DNA of 15,432 nt from an uncultured Micromonospora sp. (GTDB lineage Bacteria > Actinomycetota > Actinomycetes > Mycobacteriales > Micromonosporaceae), in the NCBI GenBank assembly GCA_937951935.1, contig CALGAM010000263.1, forward strand, positions 1-15,432. Reading direction: 5' to 3'. The number at the start of each line of letters is the position of its first letter. The stretch's first letter is position 1. Position numbers and translations under genes: made by a program. Shown here piece after piece: positions 6,405 through 13,171 of the stretch. A model generated the notes under the pieces. It was not told the DNA's origin and ran no database searches. It saw nothing but the letters and a program-made list of their open reading frames with translations.

Positions 6405-6477
6405 GGCGGTGTAGCTCAGTTGGCAGAGCAAGCGGCTCATAATCGCTGTGTCGCCGGTTCAAGTCCGGCCACCGCTA
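6405..6477 (+). tRNA. tRNA-Met(CAT), elongator type
   Basis: A 73-base cloverleaf. Acceptor GGCGGTG pairs with CACCGCT, with a G-U pair at the end. The anticodon stem is AGCGG/TCGCT with loop CTCATAA (anticodon CAT at 6438-6440), and the T arm is GCCGG-TTCAAGT-CCGGC. The discriminator is A6477 and CCA is not encoded. It lacks the three G-C pairs of an initiator anticodon stem. A CAT anticodon could also belong to lysidine-modified tRNA-Ile, but the position behind tRNA-Thr and before rpmG favours elongator Met. Confidence 0.92.
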
Positions 6478-6483
6478 CTCTTC

Positions 6484-6532
6484 GGTTGCCGGGCAACCCC
6501 AGCAGCCGGGACAAAGGGCGCCGACGGCGCCC
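6484..6532 (+). terminator. Two hairpins between tRNA-Met and rpmG, partial terminator or processing signal
   Basis: GGTTGC (6484-6489) pairs with GCAACC (6493-6498), and GGGCGCC (6516-6522) pairs with GGCGCCC (6526-6532). The second is a strong 7-bp stem, but it is followed by GCTCTGCG rather than a T run, so complete termination is unlikely. They may mark tRNA 3' processing or partial read-through into rpmG. Confidence 0.35.
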
Positions 6533-6609
6533 GCTCTGCGTGTCCGCGTGGCAGGCGTCTACGCTGGTACGTCCGTCGTTGAGTTCGTTGTCGAGGAAGG
6601 CGCCCCGCC

Positions 6610-6777
6610 GTGGCCAAGGCGACTGATATCCGTCCCAAGATCACTTTGGCGTGCGTGGAGTGCAAGGAGCGCAACTACATCACGCGCAAGAACCGCCGTA
6701 ACGACCCCGACCGCCTCGAACTCAAGAAGTTCTGCCCGCGGGACGGCCGGCACACGCTGCACCGCGAGACGCGCTGA
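6610..6777 (+). CDS. rpmG: 50S ribosomal protein L33
   Basis: A 55-residue protein with the whole L33 pattern: RPKITLACVECKERNYIT (8-25), KNRRNDPDRLELKKFCPRD (27-45) and the C-terminal HRETR. It belongs to the large ribosomal subunit near the E site. GTG at 6610 follows GAGGAAGG (6593-6600) after nine bases. Zinc-binding L33 forms have CxxC twice. Here the first pair is present (Cys15, Cys18) but the second reads Cys42-Pro-Arg-Asp45, so the fourth ligand is Asp, or zinc is held differently, perhaps with His48. It stands in the conserved place behind tRNA-Thr and tRNA-Met. The frame was too short for an ORF of 60 codons but is unmistakable. Confidence 0.97.
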   Translation: MAKATDIRPKITLACVECKERNYITRKNRRNDPDRLELKKFCPRDGRHTLHRETR

Positions 6778-7059
6778 CCCTGGCCGACCCTCCGTCGGCA
6801 TCCGTCGCCTTGCCGATCGCCGTCCCGGTCTGACCGAGCGCGCCCCGTGCCCGCTCCTCCGGTCGGGGCGGCGTGTTGTTGTCTGCCACCCGGCCGGCGC
6901 CGTCCGCGCGCCGGGCACCGTGACCCCCGCCGGGCCGGCCCCGGACACCGACACCCACCTCCGGAACGGTTCATCCTGCCCGATCCGGCCGGCCGGGCCC
7001 GTCCGACGGCGGGCTCCCGCGCGAGCGGGCCGGGTGGGCGGGGCGTGGTCGAGGCCGTG

Positions 7060-7065
7060 TAGGTT
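7060..7065 (+). promoter_or_regulatory. -10 element (TAGGTT) of a leaderless dehydratase transcript
   Basis: TAGGTT fits TANNNT and ends seven bases before the ATG at 7073. No Shine-Dalgarno lies between, so the mRNA for the two dehydratase genes probably begins at its start codon. It follows roughly 280 bp of GC-rich DNA (6778-7059) in which no gene was recognised. Confidence 0.45.
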
Positions 7066-7072
7066 CGGGCGC

Positions 7073-7519
7073 ATGTCCCTGGACCCGTCCTTCGTCGGCC
7101 GTACGTACCCGCCGACCGCGTCCTACCAGGTGGGGCGTGAGAAGATCCGAGAGTTCGCGACGGCGATCGGCGCCACGGACGCCGCGTACCACGATCCGGA
7201 CGCCGCCCGGGCCCTCGGCCACCCCGACGTGCTGGCGCCGCCCACCTTCCCGATCACCATCACGATGGCGGCGAGCCGTCAGATCATCGACGATCCGGAG
7301 CTCGGCCTGGACTTCAGCCGGGTCGTCCACGGCGACCAGCGGTTCCGTTACCACCGTCCGGTGGTGGCCGGTGACGAGCTGGTCTGCGTCAACACCGTGG
7401 AGGACGTCACCAACCGGGGTGGGCACGGCTTCCTGACCATCCGAACCGAGGTCACCACGACCGCCGGCGACCCGGTGGTCACCGCCTGGTCGAAACTCGT
7501 GGTACGGGGGGAGGGCTGA
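7073..7519 (+). CDS. HadA-like MaoC-type hot-dog protein (UPF0336 type), non-catalytic partner
   Basis: A 148-residue single hot-dog domain. It matches the first subunit of actinobacterial (3R)-hydroxyacyl-ACP dehydratases: GREKIREFATAIG (21-33), YHDPDAARALGH (39-50), APPTFP (55-60) and HGDQRFRYHRPVVAGDEL (about 87-104). It lacks the catalytic GDxNPxH signature; in mycobacterial HadAB the HadA subunit likewise shapes the acyl pocket while HadB supplies catalysis. ATG 7073 is selected because the conserved region follows directly and a TANNNT -10 stands at leaderless spacing. The same frame is open for 175 codons upstream across rpmG, but without coding character. It is followed one base later by the catalytic partner. 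The substrate is unknown; this genus is not known for mycolic acids, so a role in ordinary fatty-acyl or polyketide metabolism is likelier. Confidence 0.88.
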   Translation: MSLDPSFVGRTYPPTASYQVGREKIREFATAIGATDAAYHDPDAARALGHPDVLAPPTFPITITMAASRQIIDDPELGLDFSRVVHGDQRFRYHRPVVAGDELVCVNTVEDVTNRGGHGFLTIRTEVTTTAGDPVVTAWSKLVVRGEG

Positions 7520-7520
7520 G

Positions 7521-7913
7521 ATGGACCTGGCACCGCAGACCTTCCGGATCACCCGCGCGGACCTGATCCGGTACGCGGGAGCGTCGGGCGACTTCAACCC
7601 GATCCACTGGAGCGACCGGATCGCCACCAAGGTCGGCCTGCCGGGGGTTATCGCCCACGGCATGTTCACCATGGCACTGGTCGGCCGGGCGGTGACCGGC
7701 TGGGCCGGCTCACCGGACGCCGTCGTGGAGTACGGTGTCCGGTTCGCCCGTCCGGTGGTGGTACCCGACGACGACCAGGGGACCGAGATCGAGGTGAGCG
7801 CGACGGTCCGCGAGGTCACCGAGGACGGGCTGACCCGGCTCGACCTCACCGCGACCTGCCAGGGGGAGAAGGTGCTCGCCCAGGCCCGGGCCCTGATCCG
7901 GACGCCGCGCTGA
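7521..7913 (+). CDS. HadB-like MaoC-family (3R)-hydroxyacyl dehydratase, catalytic partner
   Basis: A 130-residue hot-dog protein with the complete hydratase-2 motif YAGASGDFNPIHW (18-30), in which Asp24 and His29 are the catalytic pair. GVIAHGMFTMALVGRAVTGW (43-62) forms the central helix. It should dehydrate (or hydrate) beta-hydroxyacyl thioesters together with the preceding HadA-like subunit. The ATG lies one base after the TGA of that gene, with GGGGGGAGGG (7505-7514) as ribosome-binding site, so the two are translationally linked. The pair stands between rpmG and tRNA-Trp-secE, the same place as hadABC in mycobacteria, but there is no hadC here. Confidence in family is high; substrate is open. 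Confidence 0.92.
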   Translation: MDLAPQTFRITRADLIRYAGASGDFNPIHWSDRIATKVGLPGVIAHGMFTMALVGRAVTGWAGSPDAVVEYGVRFARPVVVPDDDQGTEIEVSATVREVTEDGLTRLDLTATCQGEKVLAQARALIRTPR

Positions 7914-7944
7914 GGCGCCGCCCCGGGCGTACGGGGTGGACCGG

Positions 7945-7974
7945 TTGGGAAAGTGGGCCCTCTACCCGTACACT
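7945..7974 (+). promoter_or_regulatory. Promoter of the tRNA-Trp/secE/nusG unit
   Basis: TTGGGA (7945-7950), an 18-bp spacer and TACACT (7969-7974) form a good sigma-70-type promoter starting near 7981, about 60 bases before tRNA-Trp. Confidence 0.65.
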
Positions 7975-8041
7975 GGTCGGCCGTGGGGCATGTGACCCCT
8001 GCTCAGGCATGCACGTCTGGTCGGGGTTCGAGTGTCCCCAC

Positions 8042-8114
<73 letters not shown>

Positions 8115-8381
8115 CGCCTACGGCCTGACCGATCCCGGGAGCGGGGTCGCCTCCATCGGCGACCGACCCGTGTCGTCGGTGGTGTCGGCGGGGCCGATCC
8201 GAGCGGAGCCTCCGCTGCGGTCCGGCCCACCGAGTTCCATCGGCTGCGGGCCGTTCCGGGGACGGTCGTCCGGGGGGTTCGGTCGGGGGCGGTCGGCCCG
8301 CGGCGAAGACTCCGGGGCCGGCGTGACCAGCGCAGCGCGTCCACCGGCGCGTGTATCCACGACCCGGCAACGGAGGGCGAA

Positions 8382-8750
8382 GTGGCCGAGAAGAGTCGGC
8401 ACGACGAGGACGACAACGACCGCCTCGAGAACGAGGCGGCCAGCGAGGACCAGGCGGACAAGCCGGTCTCGCGGGGCGGCACCGCCACTCGGGAACGGAC
8501 CAAGACCGACTCGGCGGACAGCCGGAAGACCAAGACCGAGACGAGGCGGGTCGGAATTTTCGGCCGTCTTGGTCGGTTCTTCCGCGAGGTAGCGGCAGAA
8601 CTGCGTAAGGTCATCTGGCCGACCCGTAAGGAGCTGCTGACCTACACCACCGTCGTGGTCGTGTTCGTCGCCGTGGTGCTGGCGATCGTGGCCGGGCTGG
8701 ACTTTGCCTTCGCCAAGGGTGTGCTGTGGGTCTTCGGCGGCTCCAGCTGA
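8382..8750 (+). CDS. secE: Preprotein translocase subunit SecE
   Basis: A 122-residue protein. The first 57 residues are a highly charged, probably disordered extension common in actinobacterial SecE. Then come the amphipathic helix and conserved cytoplasmic motif FFREVAAELRKVIWPTRKEL (66-85), followed by one membrane span at about 88-112. SecE clamps SecY in the protein-conducting channel. GTG at 8382 follows GGAGGG (8372-8377) after four bases. The gene stands 38 bp before nusG, its usual partner, and behind tRNA-Trp. The 267 bp between tRNA-Trp and secE contain no gene, only GC-rich DNA with a small inverted repeat at 8202-8216. Confidence 0.96.
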   Translation: MAEKSRHDEDDNDRLENEAASEDQADKPVSRGGTATRERTKTDSADSRKTKTETRRVGIFGRLGRFFREVAAELRKVIWPTRKELLTYTTVVVVFVAVVLAIVAGLDFAFAKGVLWVFGGSS

Positions 8751-8788
8751 CACCGTGCCCCACCTGTTGATGACGGAAGTGAGCGAGC

Positions 8789-9499
8789 GTGCCTGAGTAC
8801 GACGAGACCACCGGAACCCCGGACGAGCAGTCCGCGGTGGCAACGGCGAGCGGTGCCGAGTCGGCCGAGGCCGCCAACGAGCCCGACGCGTCCGGCTCGG
8901 ACGAGGAGTTCGACCCCGTCGCCGAGCTGCGGCAGAAGCTGCGGTACGCGCCGGGTGACTGGTACGTGGTCCACTCGTACGCCGGGTACGAGAACAAGGT
9001 CAAGGCGAACCTGGAGAGCCGGATCACCAGCCTCGACATGGAGGACTACATCTACCAGGTCGAGGTGCCGACCCGGGAAGAGGTCGAGGTCAAGAACGGC
9101 AAGCGGTCGCCGGTCCAGGCGAAGGTCTTCCCGGGCTACATCCTCGTGCGGATGGAGCTGACGCCCGAGTCGTACTCCTGCGTGCGGAACACCCCCGGGG
9201 TGACCGGGTTCGTCGGCGCCACCGATCGCGCGGACCGTCCGGCTCCGCTGTCGCTCGACGAGGTGCTGAAGTGGCTCGCGCCCGCGGTGGAGGCCAAGAA
9301 CAAGAAGGCCAAGCCGGAGATCAAGGTCCTCGACTTCGAGGTCGGCGACTCCGTCACGGTCACCGACGGCGCCTTCGCCTCGCTGCCGGCCACCATCAGC
9401 GAGATCAACGCGGACCAGCAGAAGCTCAAGGTGCTGGTGTCGATCTTCGGTCGGGAGACTCCGGTCGAGCTGAACTTCAACCAGGTCGCCAAGATCTGA
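8789..9499 (+). CDS. nusG: Transcription termination/antitermination factor NusG
   Basis: A 236-residue protein. Residues 1-50 are an acidic disordered extension typical of actinobacteria. The NGN domain is about 57-165, starting DWYVVHSYAGYENKVK and including FPGYILVRM (114-122) and NTPGVTGFVG (134-143). A lysine-rich linker follows, then the KOW domain at about 183-236 (VGDSVTVTDGAFASLPATI). NusG binds RNA polymerase at the clamp helices and links it to Rho or ribosomal S10. GTG 8789 is preceded by GGAAG (8775-8779). It is part of the secE-nusG operon and is followed by a 268-bp gap before rplK that contains only a short 6-bp hairpin (9518-9532) and a possible -10. Confidence 0.97.
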   Translation: MPEYDETTGTPDEQSAVATASGAESAEAANEPDASGSDEEFDPVAELRQKLRYAPGDWYVVHSYAGYENKVKANLESRITSLDMEDYIYQVEVPTREEVEVKNGKRSPVQAKVFPGYILVRMELTPESYSCVRNTPGVTGFVGATDRADRPAPLSLDEVLKWLAPAVEAKNKKAKPEIKVLDFEVGDSVTVTDGAFASLPATISEINADQQKLKVLVSIFGRETPVELNFNQVAKI

Positions 9500-9672
9500 C
9501 GAACGGTCCGGGTCGACGGGTGGTGGCCGCCCGGGTGTCGGGGTCCACCGCCCGCAGCGTCCGGCCGGTCTCGGATCAGGGGCGCCGTCCGCCTCGGGTG
9601 TGGTTCTCCCGGCTCGTCGTCGGTGACCGGGCCGGGGACCGACCTCGGCGAATCGCCCGATGCCCCCTGCGT

Positions 9673-9678
9673 TAGGCT
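9673..9678 (+). promoter_or_regulatory. Possible -10 element (TAGGCT) of the rplK-rplA operon
   Basis: TAGGCT fits TANNNT and lies 89 bases before rplK, inside the nusG-rplK gap. No acceptable -35 was found at the normal distance, so this is tentative. Confidence 0.3.
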
Positions 9679-9767
9679 TGACCGTCGCCCGTCCGCAGGT
9701 GCGCCCGACCGTGCGCGCCGACAGCGCTGGCAGGCGCAGTTCCCCAGTCACAAGCCCAGGAAGAGAC

Positions 9768-10199
9768 ATGCCTCCGAAGAAGAAGCTCGTCAAGACGCTC
9801 ACGCTTCAACTCCCGGCGGGCCAGGCCACCCCGGCGCCGCCGGTCGGTCCGGCGTTGGGTCAGCACGGCGTCAACATCATGGAGTTCTGCAAGGCGTACA
9901 ACGCGCAGACCGAGTCGCAGCGCGGCGACATCGTGCCGGCTCAGATCAGCATCTACGAGGACCGGACCTTCACCTTCGTGCTGAAGACCCCGCCCGCCGC
10001 CCGGCTGCTGCTGAAGGCGGCCGGCGCGCAGAAGGGTTCGGGTTCCCCGCAGAGCCAGAAGGTCGGCACCATCACCCGCGCGCAGCTTCGCGAGATCGCC
10101 GAGCGGAAGATGGCGGACCTCAACGCGTACGACGTCGAGCAGGCCGAGAAGATCATCGCCGGTACCGCCCGGTCGATGGGCATCACGGTCAAGGACTAG
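9768..10199 (+). CDS. rplK: 50S ribosomal protein L11
   Basis: A 143-residue protein of normal length. It opens with the usual PPKKKLVKTLTLQLPAGQA and continues with the proline-rich N-terminal domain PAPPVGPALGQHGVNIMEFCKAYN (about 22-46), which binds thiopeptides and elongation factors. The C-terminal domain that binds 23S rRNA carries GSGSPQSQKVGTITRAQLREIA (about 86-107) and MGITVKD at the end. ATG 9768 follows AGGAAGAG after two bases, and AGGA sits at proper distance. L11 with rRNA forms the GTPase-associated centre and activates RelA-type enzymes. It is followed by rplA after 78 bp. Confidence 0.98.
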   Translation: MPPKKKLVKTLTLQLPAGQATPAPPVGPALGQHGVNIMEFCKAYNAQTESQRGDIVPAQISIYEDRTFTFVLKTPPAARLLLKAAGAQKGSGSPQSQKVGTITRAQLREIAERKMADLNAYDVEQAEKIIAGTARSMGITVKD

Positions 10200-10234
10200 G
10201 TTCGTTCCCCTTCCCCGCCCCGCTGATCGTGGGA

Positions 10235-10252
10235 GGGCCGCGCCCGCGGCCC
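10235..10252 (+). promoter_or_regulatory. Hairpin in the rplK-rplA gap
   Basis: GGGCCGC (10235-10241) and GCGGCCC (10246-10252) form a 7-bp stem with a four-base loop, 25 bases before the rplA start. L1 represses its own operon through mRNA structures in other bacteria; whether this stem takes part is unknown. Confidence 0.35.
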
Positions 10253-10277
10253 GCAGAGACCACAGGAGTGTTCACCG

Positions 10278-10991
10278 ATGCAACGCAGCAAGAACTACCG
10301 CAAGGCCGCTGAGGCCATCGACCGGAGCAGGCTCTACAGCCCGCTCGAGGCCATTCGCCTGGCCAAGCAGACCACCACGGTGAAGTTCGACGCCACGGTC
10401 GAGGTCGCGATGCGCCTCGGTGTCGACCCTCGCAAGGCCGACCAGATGGTTCGGGGCACGGTCAACCTGCCGCACGGCACGGGCAAGACCGCACGGGTGA
10501 TCGTCTTCGCGGCGGGTGCCAAGGCGGAGGAGGCGACCGCCGCCGGCGCGGACGAGGTCGGTACCGACGACCTGGTGGCCCGGATCCAGGAGGGGTGGCT
10601 GGACTTCGACGCGGCGATCGCCACGCCGGACCAGATGGCCAAGATCGGTCGGATCGCGCGGATCCTGGGCCCGCGCGGTCTCATGCCGAACCCCAAGACC
10701 GGTACGGTGACCATGGACGTCGCCAAGGCGGTCACGGACATCAAGGGCGGTAAGATCACGTTCCGCGTGGACAAGCACTCGAACCTGCACCTGGTCATCG
10801 GCAAGGCCTCGTTCTCCGAGGCCCAGCTGATCGACAACTACGCGGCCGTGATCGACGAGGTGCTGCGGGCCAAGCCGTCCGCGGCCAAGGGGAAGTACCT
10901 CAAGAAGATCACCCTGACCACCACGATGGGCCCGGGTGTTCCGGTCGACCCGAACGTGGTGAAGAACTTCCGGGAGACGGTCGAGGTCTGA
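10278..10991 (+). CDS. rplA: 50S ribosomal protein L1
   Basis: A 237-residue protein of full L1 length. The family signature ILGPRGLMPNPKTGTV is at 129-144. Other conserved parts are KFDATVEVAMRLGVDPRKADQMVRGTVNLPHGTGK (36-70) and TLTTTMGPGVPVDP near the C-terminus. L1 forms the mobile stalk next to the ribosomal E site and, in other bacteria, represses the rplK-rplA mRNA. ATG 10278 follows AGGAG with a spacing of nine. The gene ends the rplK-rplA operon at a strong terminator. Confidence 0.98.
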   Translation: MQRSKNYRKAAEAIDRSRLYSPLEAIRLAKQTTTVKFDATVEVAMRLGVDPRKADQMVRGTVNLPHGTGKTARVIVFAAGAKAEEATAAGADEVGTDDLVARIQEGWLDFDAAIATPDQMAKIGRIARILGPRGLMPNPKTGTVTMDVAKAVTDIKGGKITFRVDKHSNLHLVIGKASFSEAQLIDNYAAVIDEVLRAKPSAAKGKYLKKITLTTTMGPGVPVDPNVVKNFRETVEV

Positions 10992-11015
10992 CCCTCACCA
11001 GGGGAGTCGTCCCGA

Positions 11016-11063
11016 CGACGCGGGGCCCGGCGCGTGGACGCCGGCGCCCCGCGTCGCCTTCTG
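11016..11063 (+). terminator. Strong intrinsic terminator after rplA
   Basis: CGACGCGGGGC (11016-11026) pairs with GCCCCGCGTCG (11046-11056). The stem continues inside as CCGGCG/CGCCGG (11027-11032 with 11039-11044) past one bulged C. This gives 17 pairs around a six-base loop, followed by CCTTCT. It lies 25 bases past rplA and eight bases before the ABC ATPase start, so it separates the ribosomal operon from the ABC genes. Confidence 0.75.
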
Positions 11064-11070
11064 GTCGACG

Positions 11071-12231
11071 GTGTGGCAGTCTCCACTGGTGCGCTTGGAT
11101 CGGGTCTGGCTGCGGTACCGCTACCGCGGGCCGTGGATACTGCGCGACGTCGAGCTGGAGCTCGGCCCCGGCCGCAGCGCGGTGGTGCTGGGGCACGAGG
11201 GTGTGGGGAAGTCGACCCTGCTGCAGCTGGTCGCCGGGGTGCTGAGGCCGACCCGGGGGACGGTCCGGGACCGCCCGGCCACGATCGGGTGGGTCCCCGA
11301 GCGGTTTCCCGCGGACCAGCCGCACACCGTCCACCGGTACCTCACGGCGATGGGCTCCATCCGCGGACTCTCCGGTTCGGACCTGGTCGCGACCGTCGAC
11401 GACTGGATGGAGCGACTCGACCTGGAGCCGTACCGCGACGTGCGGCTCTCCGCCCTGCCCCGGGAGACGGCGCAGAAGGTCGGCCTCGCCCAGGCACTGC
11501 TCCAACCGCCGGATCTGCTCATCCTCGACGAGCCCTGGGAGGGGTTCGACGAGGCGACCCGGGAGCTGATCCCCGAACTGATCGAGGAGGTCCGCGAGGA
11601 CGGTGGCGCCGTCCTGGTCAGCGACCACCGGGGCGAGACGGACCGACTCCCCGACGCGGAGCAGTGGACGATCGCCGACGGGCTCGTCTCGGTGGTGTTC
11701 CCGACCGCCGCCGAGGGCGCCGAGGCGGAGGGAGTCTCGGTGATCGAGCTGGCCGTGCCGACCTTCCGGGTGGCGGGTGTCGTCGCGGACCTGCGAGCCG
11801 CCGGCCACCAGGTGCTCCGGGTGCGGTCGGTCGACCCGTCCGCCGAGACGACGGGCCCGGCGGCCGAGGCGGTGGAGACGGAGGAGACCCCGACCGTCGG
11901 GTCCGCGGACGCCGCGGCCGGCGCGCCCGGGGAGGTTCCGGCCGGGACGACCGGCAGGGCTGCCGCCGCCGGGAGCGCGCCGGCTGTCGGGGCGACGTCA
12001 CCCACCCACGCCGTCCCGGCGGGATCCGCCGGGGCCCGGGGAGTCGACCCGGGGGCGGCCGGCTCCGGTGCCCCGGGCACCGCCGGCGAGTCGGCACCGC
12101 GGGCCGGCGGGCCGGCTCGGGCGGGTACCCCGGCCGGACCGACCGGCGCGGACGCGACCACGCCTCCGGGTCCGTCGTCGGTGACCGGTGCGGCACCCGG
12201 GGCCGGGGTCGCGTCCCGGGCCGGGGGGTGA
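11071..12231 (+). CDS. Atypical ABC transporter ATP-binding protein with long Ala/Gly/Pro tail
   Basis: A 386-residue protein. Residues about 5-210 are an ABC cassette with Walker A GHEGVGKST (41-49), Walker B LLILDEP (149-155) and switch His186. The Q-loop position reads WVPE with Glu77 instead of Gln. The signature normally LSGGQ reads LSALPRET (127-133 and on). The D-loop is WEGFD. ATP binding is credible, but hydrolysis may be asymmetric or weak. Residues about 215-260 form a short alpha/beta appendix, and about 265-386 are low-complexity Ala/Gly/Pro/Thr, probably disordered. GTG 11071 gives the longest cassette; GTG 11089 is also possible, and neither has a clear Shine-Dalgarno. It is followed after 93 bp by its likely membrane partner, and the pair lies between rplA and rplJ. 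The substrate is unknown. Confidence 0.8.
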   Translation: MWQSPLVRLDRVWLRYRYRGPWILRDVELELGPGRSAVVLGHEGVGKSTLLQLVAGVLRPTRGTVRDRPATIGWVPERFPADQPHTVHRYLTAMGSIRGLSGSDLVATVDDWMERLDLEPYRDVRLSALPRETAQKVGLAQALLQPPDLLILDEPWEGFDEATRELIPELIEEVREDGGAVLVSDHRGETDRLPDAEQWTIADGLVSVVFPTAAEGAEAEGVSVIELAVPTFRVAGVVADLRAAGHQVLRVRSVDPSAETTGPAAEAVETEETPTVGSADAAAGAPGEVPAGTTGRAAAAGSAPAVGATSPTHAVPAGSAGARGVDPGAAGSGAPGTAGESAPRAGGPARAGTPAGPTGADATTPPGPSSVTGAAPGAGVASRAGG

Positions 12232-12324
12232 TGGCGCCCGCCCGGGCCGACGGGTGGTCCCTGTGGTGGCTGGGCCGGTTCGGCTGGCCGGCTCCGCCGA
12301 CCGGCACAACGTCGGGGAGGCGTA

Positions 12325-13008
12325 GTGATTTCGATGATCCGGATGCGGCTCGGCGGCTTCGTCTGGACCGCCCGAGCGGTGCCGCCACTGGCCGCGGGAC
12401 TTGTCGCCCTCGTCGTCCTGCACGGCCGCGCCGGCGCGGAGGCGACCGAGGCGTACGGCGTCTCGGCGGTCGTCCTCTTCCCGATCCTGGCCTGGCAGAC
12501 CAAGCTCCTGCTGGACACCGAGCCCGACACGCAGCGCCGCCTCGTGGTGGTAGCCGCCGGGCGCCGGGCGGAGTTCGTCGGCGGGCTGCTCGCCGCCGGC
12601 CTGGTCGGGCTGGCGTTGGTCCCGGTCGCTCTCGCCGTGCCCTGGCTGGTCGGCGGGGTGGCCGTACCCGACAGGCCGGGTGAGGTGGGGACCGGACTCG
12701 CGATCGGGTTGTGGGCACACCTGCTCGCCCTGCCGGCTGCCGTCGGACTGGGCGCCCTGGCCAGCCGCGCGGCGGTCACCAGGCCGCTGTACGGGGTGAT
12801 GATCCTGATCTGTGGCGTGGCCGGCACGTTCGTCTTCGGCCTGGAGGAGTCGGTGGTGCCCTGGCTGGCACCGCCGGTGCTGGCGGTCGCGCGGGCGAGC
12901 ACCGCCGGCCCGACCGGGACGGAGTTCGCGCTGTTGACCGGGCACGCGTTGCTCTGGAGTGCGCTGGTGATCGCTGGTTACGTCGGGTTGCGGCAACGGC
13001 GGGCGTGA
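12325..13008 (+). CDS. Multi-span membrane protein, probable ABC permease partner
   Basis: A 227-residue integral membrane protein with about six hydrophobic segments at 20-34, 45-62, 84-112, 123-148, 154-172 and 201-221. There is no long extracellular domain and no recognised catalytic motif. It resembles ABC-2-like export permeases in size and layout, and its place directly behind the ABC ATPase gene supports that role. GTG 12325 follows GGGGAGG (12314-12320) after four bases. ATG 12334, three codons on, is 13 bases from the same site, so GTG is preferred. It lies 93 bp after the ATPase and upstream of the rplJ promoter. The transported molecule cannot be predicted. Annotation as permease is inference from context. 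Confidence 0.75.
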   Translation: MISMIRMRLGGFVWTARAVPPLAAGLVALVVLHGRAGAEATEAYGVSAVVLFPILAWQTKLLLDTEPDTQRRLVVVAAGRRAEFVGGLLAAGLVGLALVPVALAVPWLVGGVAVPDRPGEVGTGLAIGLWAHLLALPAAVGLGALASRAAVTRPLYGVMILICGVAGTFVFGLEESVVPWLAPPVLAVARASTAGPTGTEFALLTGHALLWSALVIAGYVGLRQRRA

Positions 13009-13035
13009 CGCCCGGCTGCCGGGTGGCGTGACGCC
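13000..13035. repeat. Two copies of the palindrome GGCGTGACGCC at the end of the permease gene
   Basis: GGCGTGACGCC is found at 13002-13012 and 13025-13035, with centres 23 bp apart, about two DNA turns. Each is a 5+1+5 palindrome, and the first extends to 15 bases (13000-13014) across the permease stop codon. They lie 17-50 bp upstream of the rplJ -35. Together they may be a binding site or weak mRNA hairpins. No T tail follows. Confidence 0.6.
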
Positions 13036-13051
13036 GGCGGCCGGGGGTGAT

Positions 13052-13081
13052 TTGGCCGGCACGTCGGCTGTGGCGTACGCT
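13052..13081 (+). promoter_or_regulatory. Promoter of the rplJ-rplL operon
   Basis: TTGGCC (13052-13057), an 18-bp spacer and TACGCT (13076-13081) form a sigma-70-type promoter that would start transcription near 13088, giving a leader of about 265 bases before rplJ. TAACTT (13083-13088) is a second possible -10. Confidence 0.55.
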
Positions 13082-13084
13082 CTA

Positions 13085-13112
13085 ACTTCGGTCAAGCTTG
13101 CTTGGCCGAAGT
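13085..13112 (+). promoter_or_regulatory. 28-base inverted repeat at the rplJ transcription start
   Basis: ACTTCGGTCAAG (13085-13096) pairs with CTTGGCCGAAGT (13101-13112): twelve pairs, one of them G-U, around a four-base loop. It coincides with the predicted start of transcription. It is not followed by T residues, so it is either a DNA-binding site over the start point or a 5' mRNA hairpin. Confidence 0.55.
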
Positions 13113-13171
13113 CATCACCCAGAGACCGCTGGTCACCGTGCCTCGGCACGGTCGAAGGTCCCGTTCCACGG

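Noticed and set aside
6082..6462. 126-codon minus-strand frame through tRNA-Thr and tRNA-Met
   Set aside because: It is antisense translation of two tRNA genes, a well-known false protein.
8770..8796. Nine-codon frame (ATG...TGA) overlapping the nusG start
   Set aside because: It has no ribosome-binding site of its own and overlaps the nusG GTG; coupling cannot be supported.
11034..12902. Very long open frames overlapping the ABC pair (549 codons plus strand, 593 codons minus strand)
   Set aside because: Extreme GC content keeps several frames open. Only the chosen frames contain ABC motifs and membrane segments.
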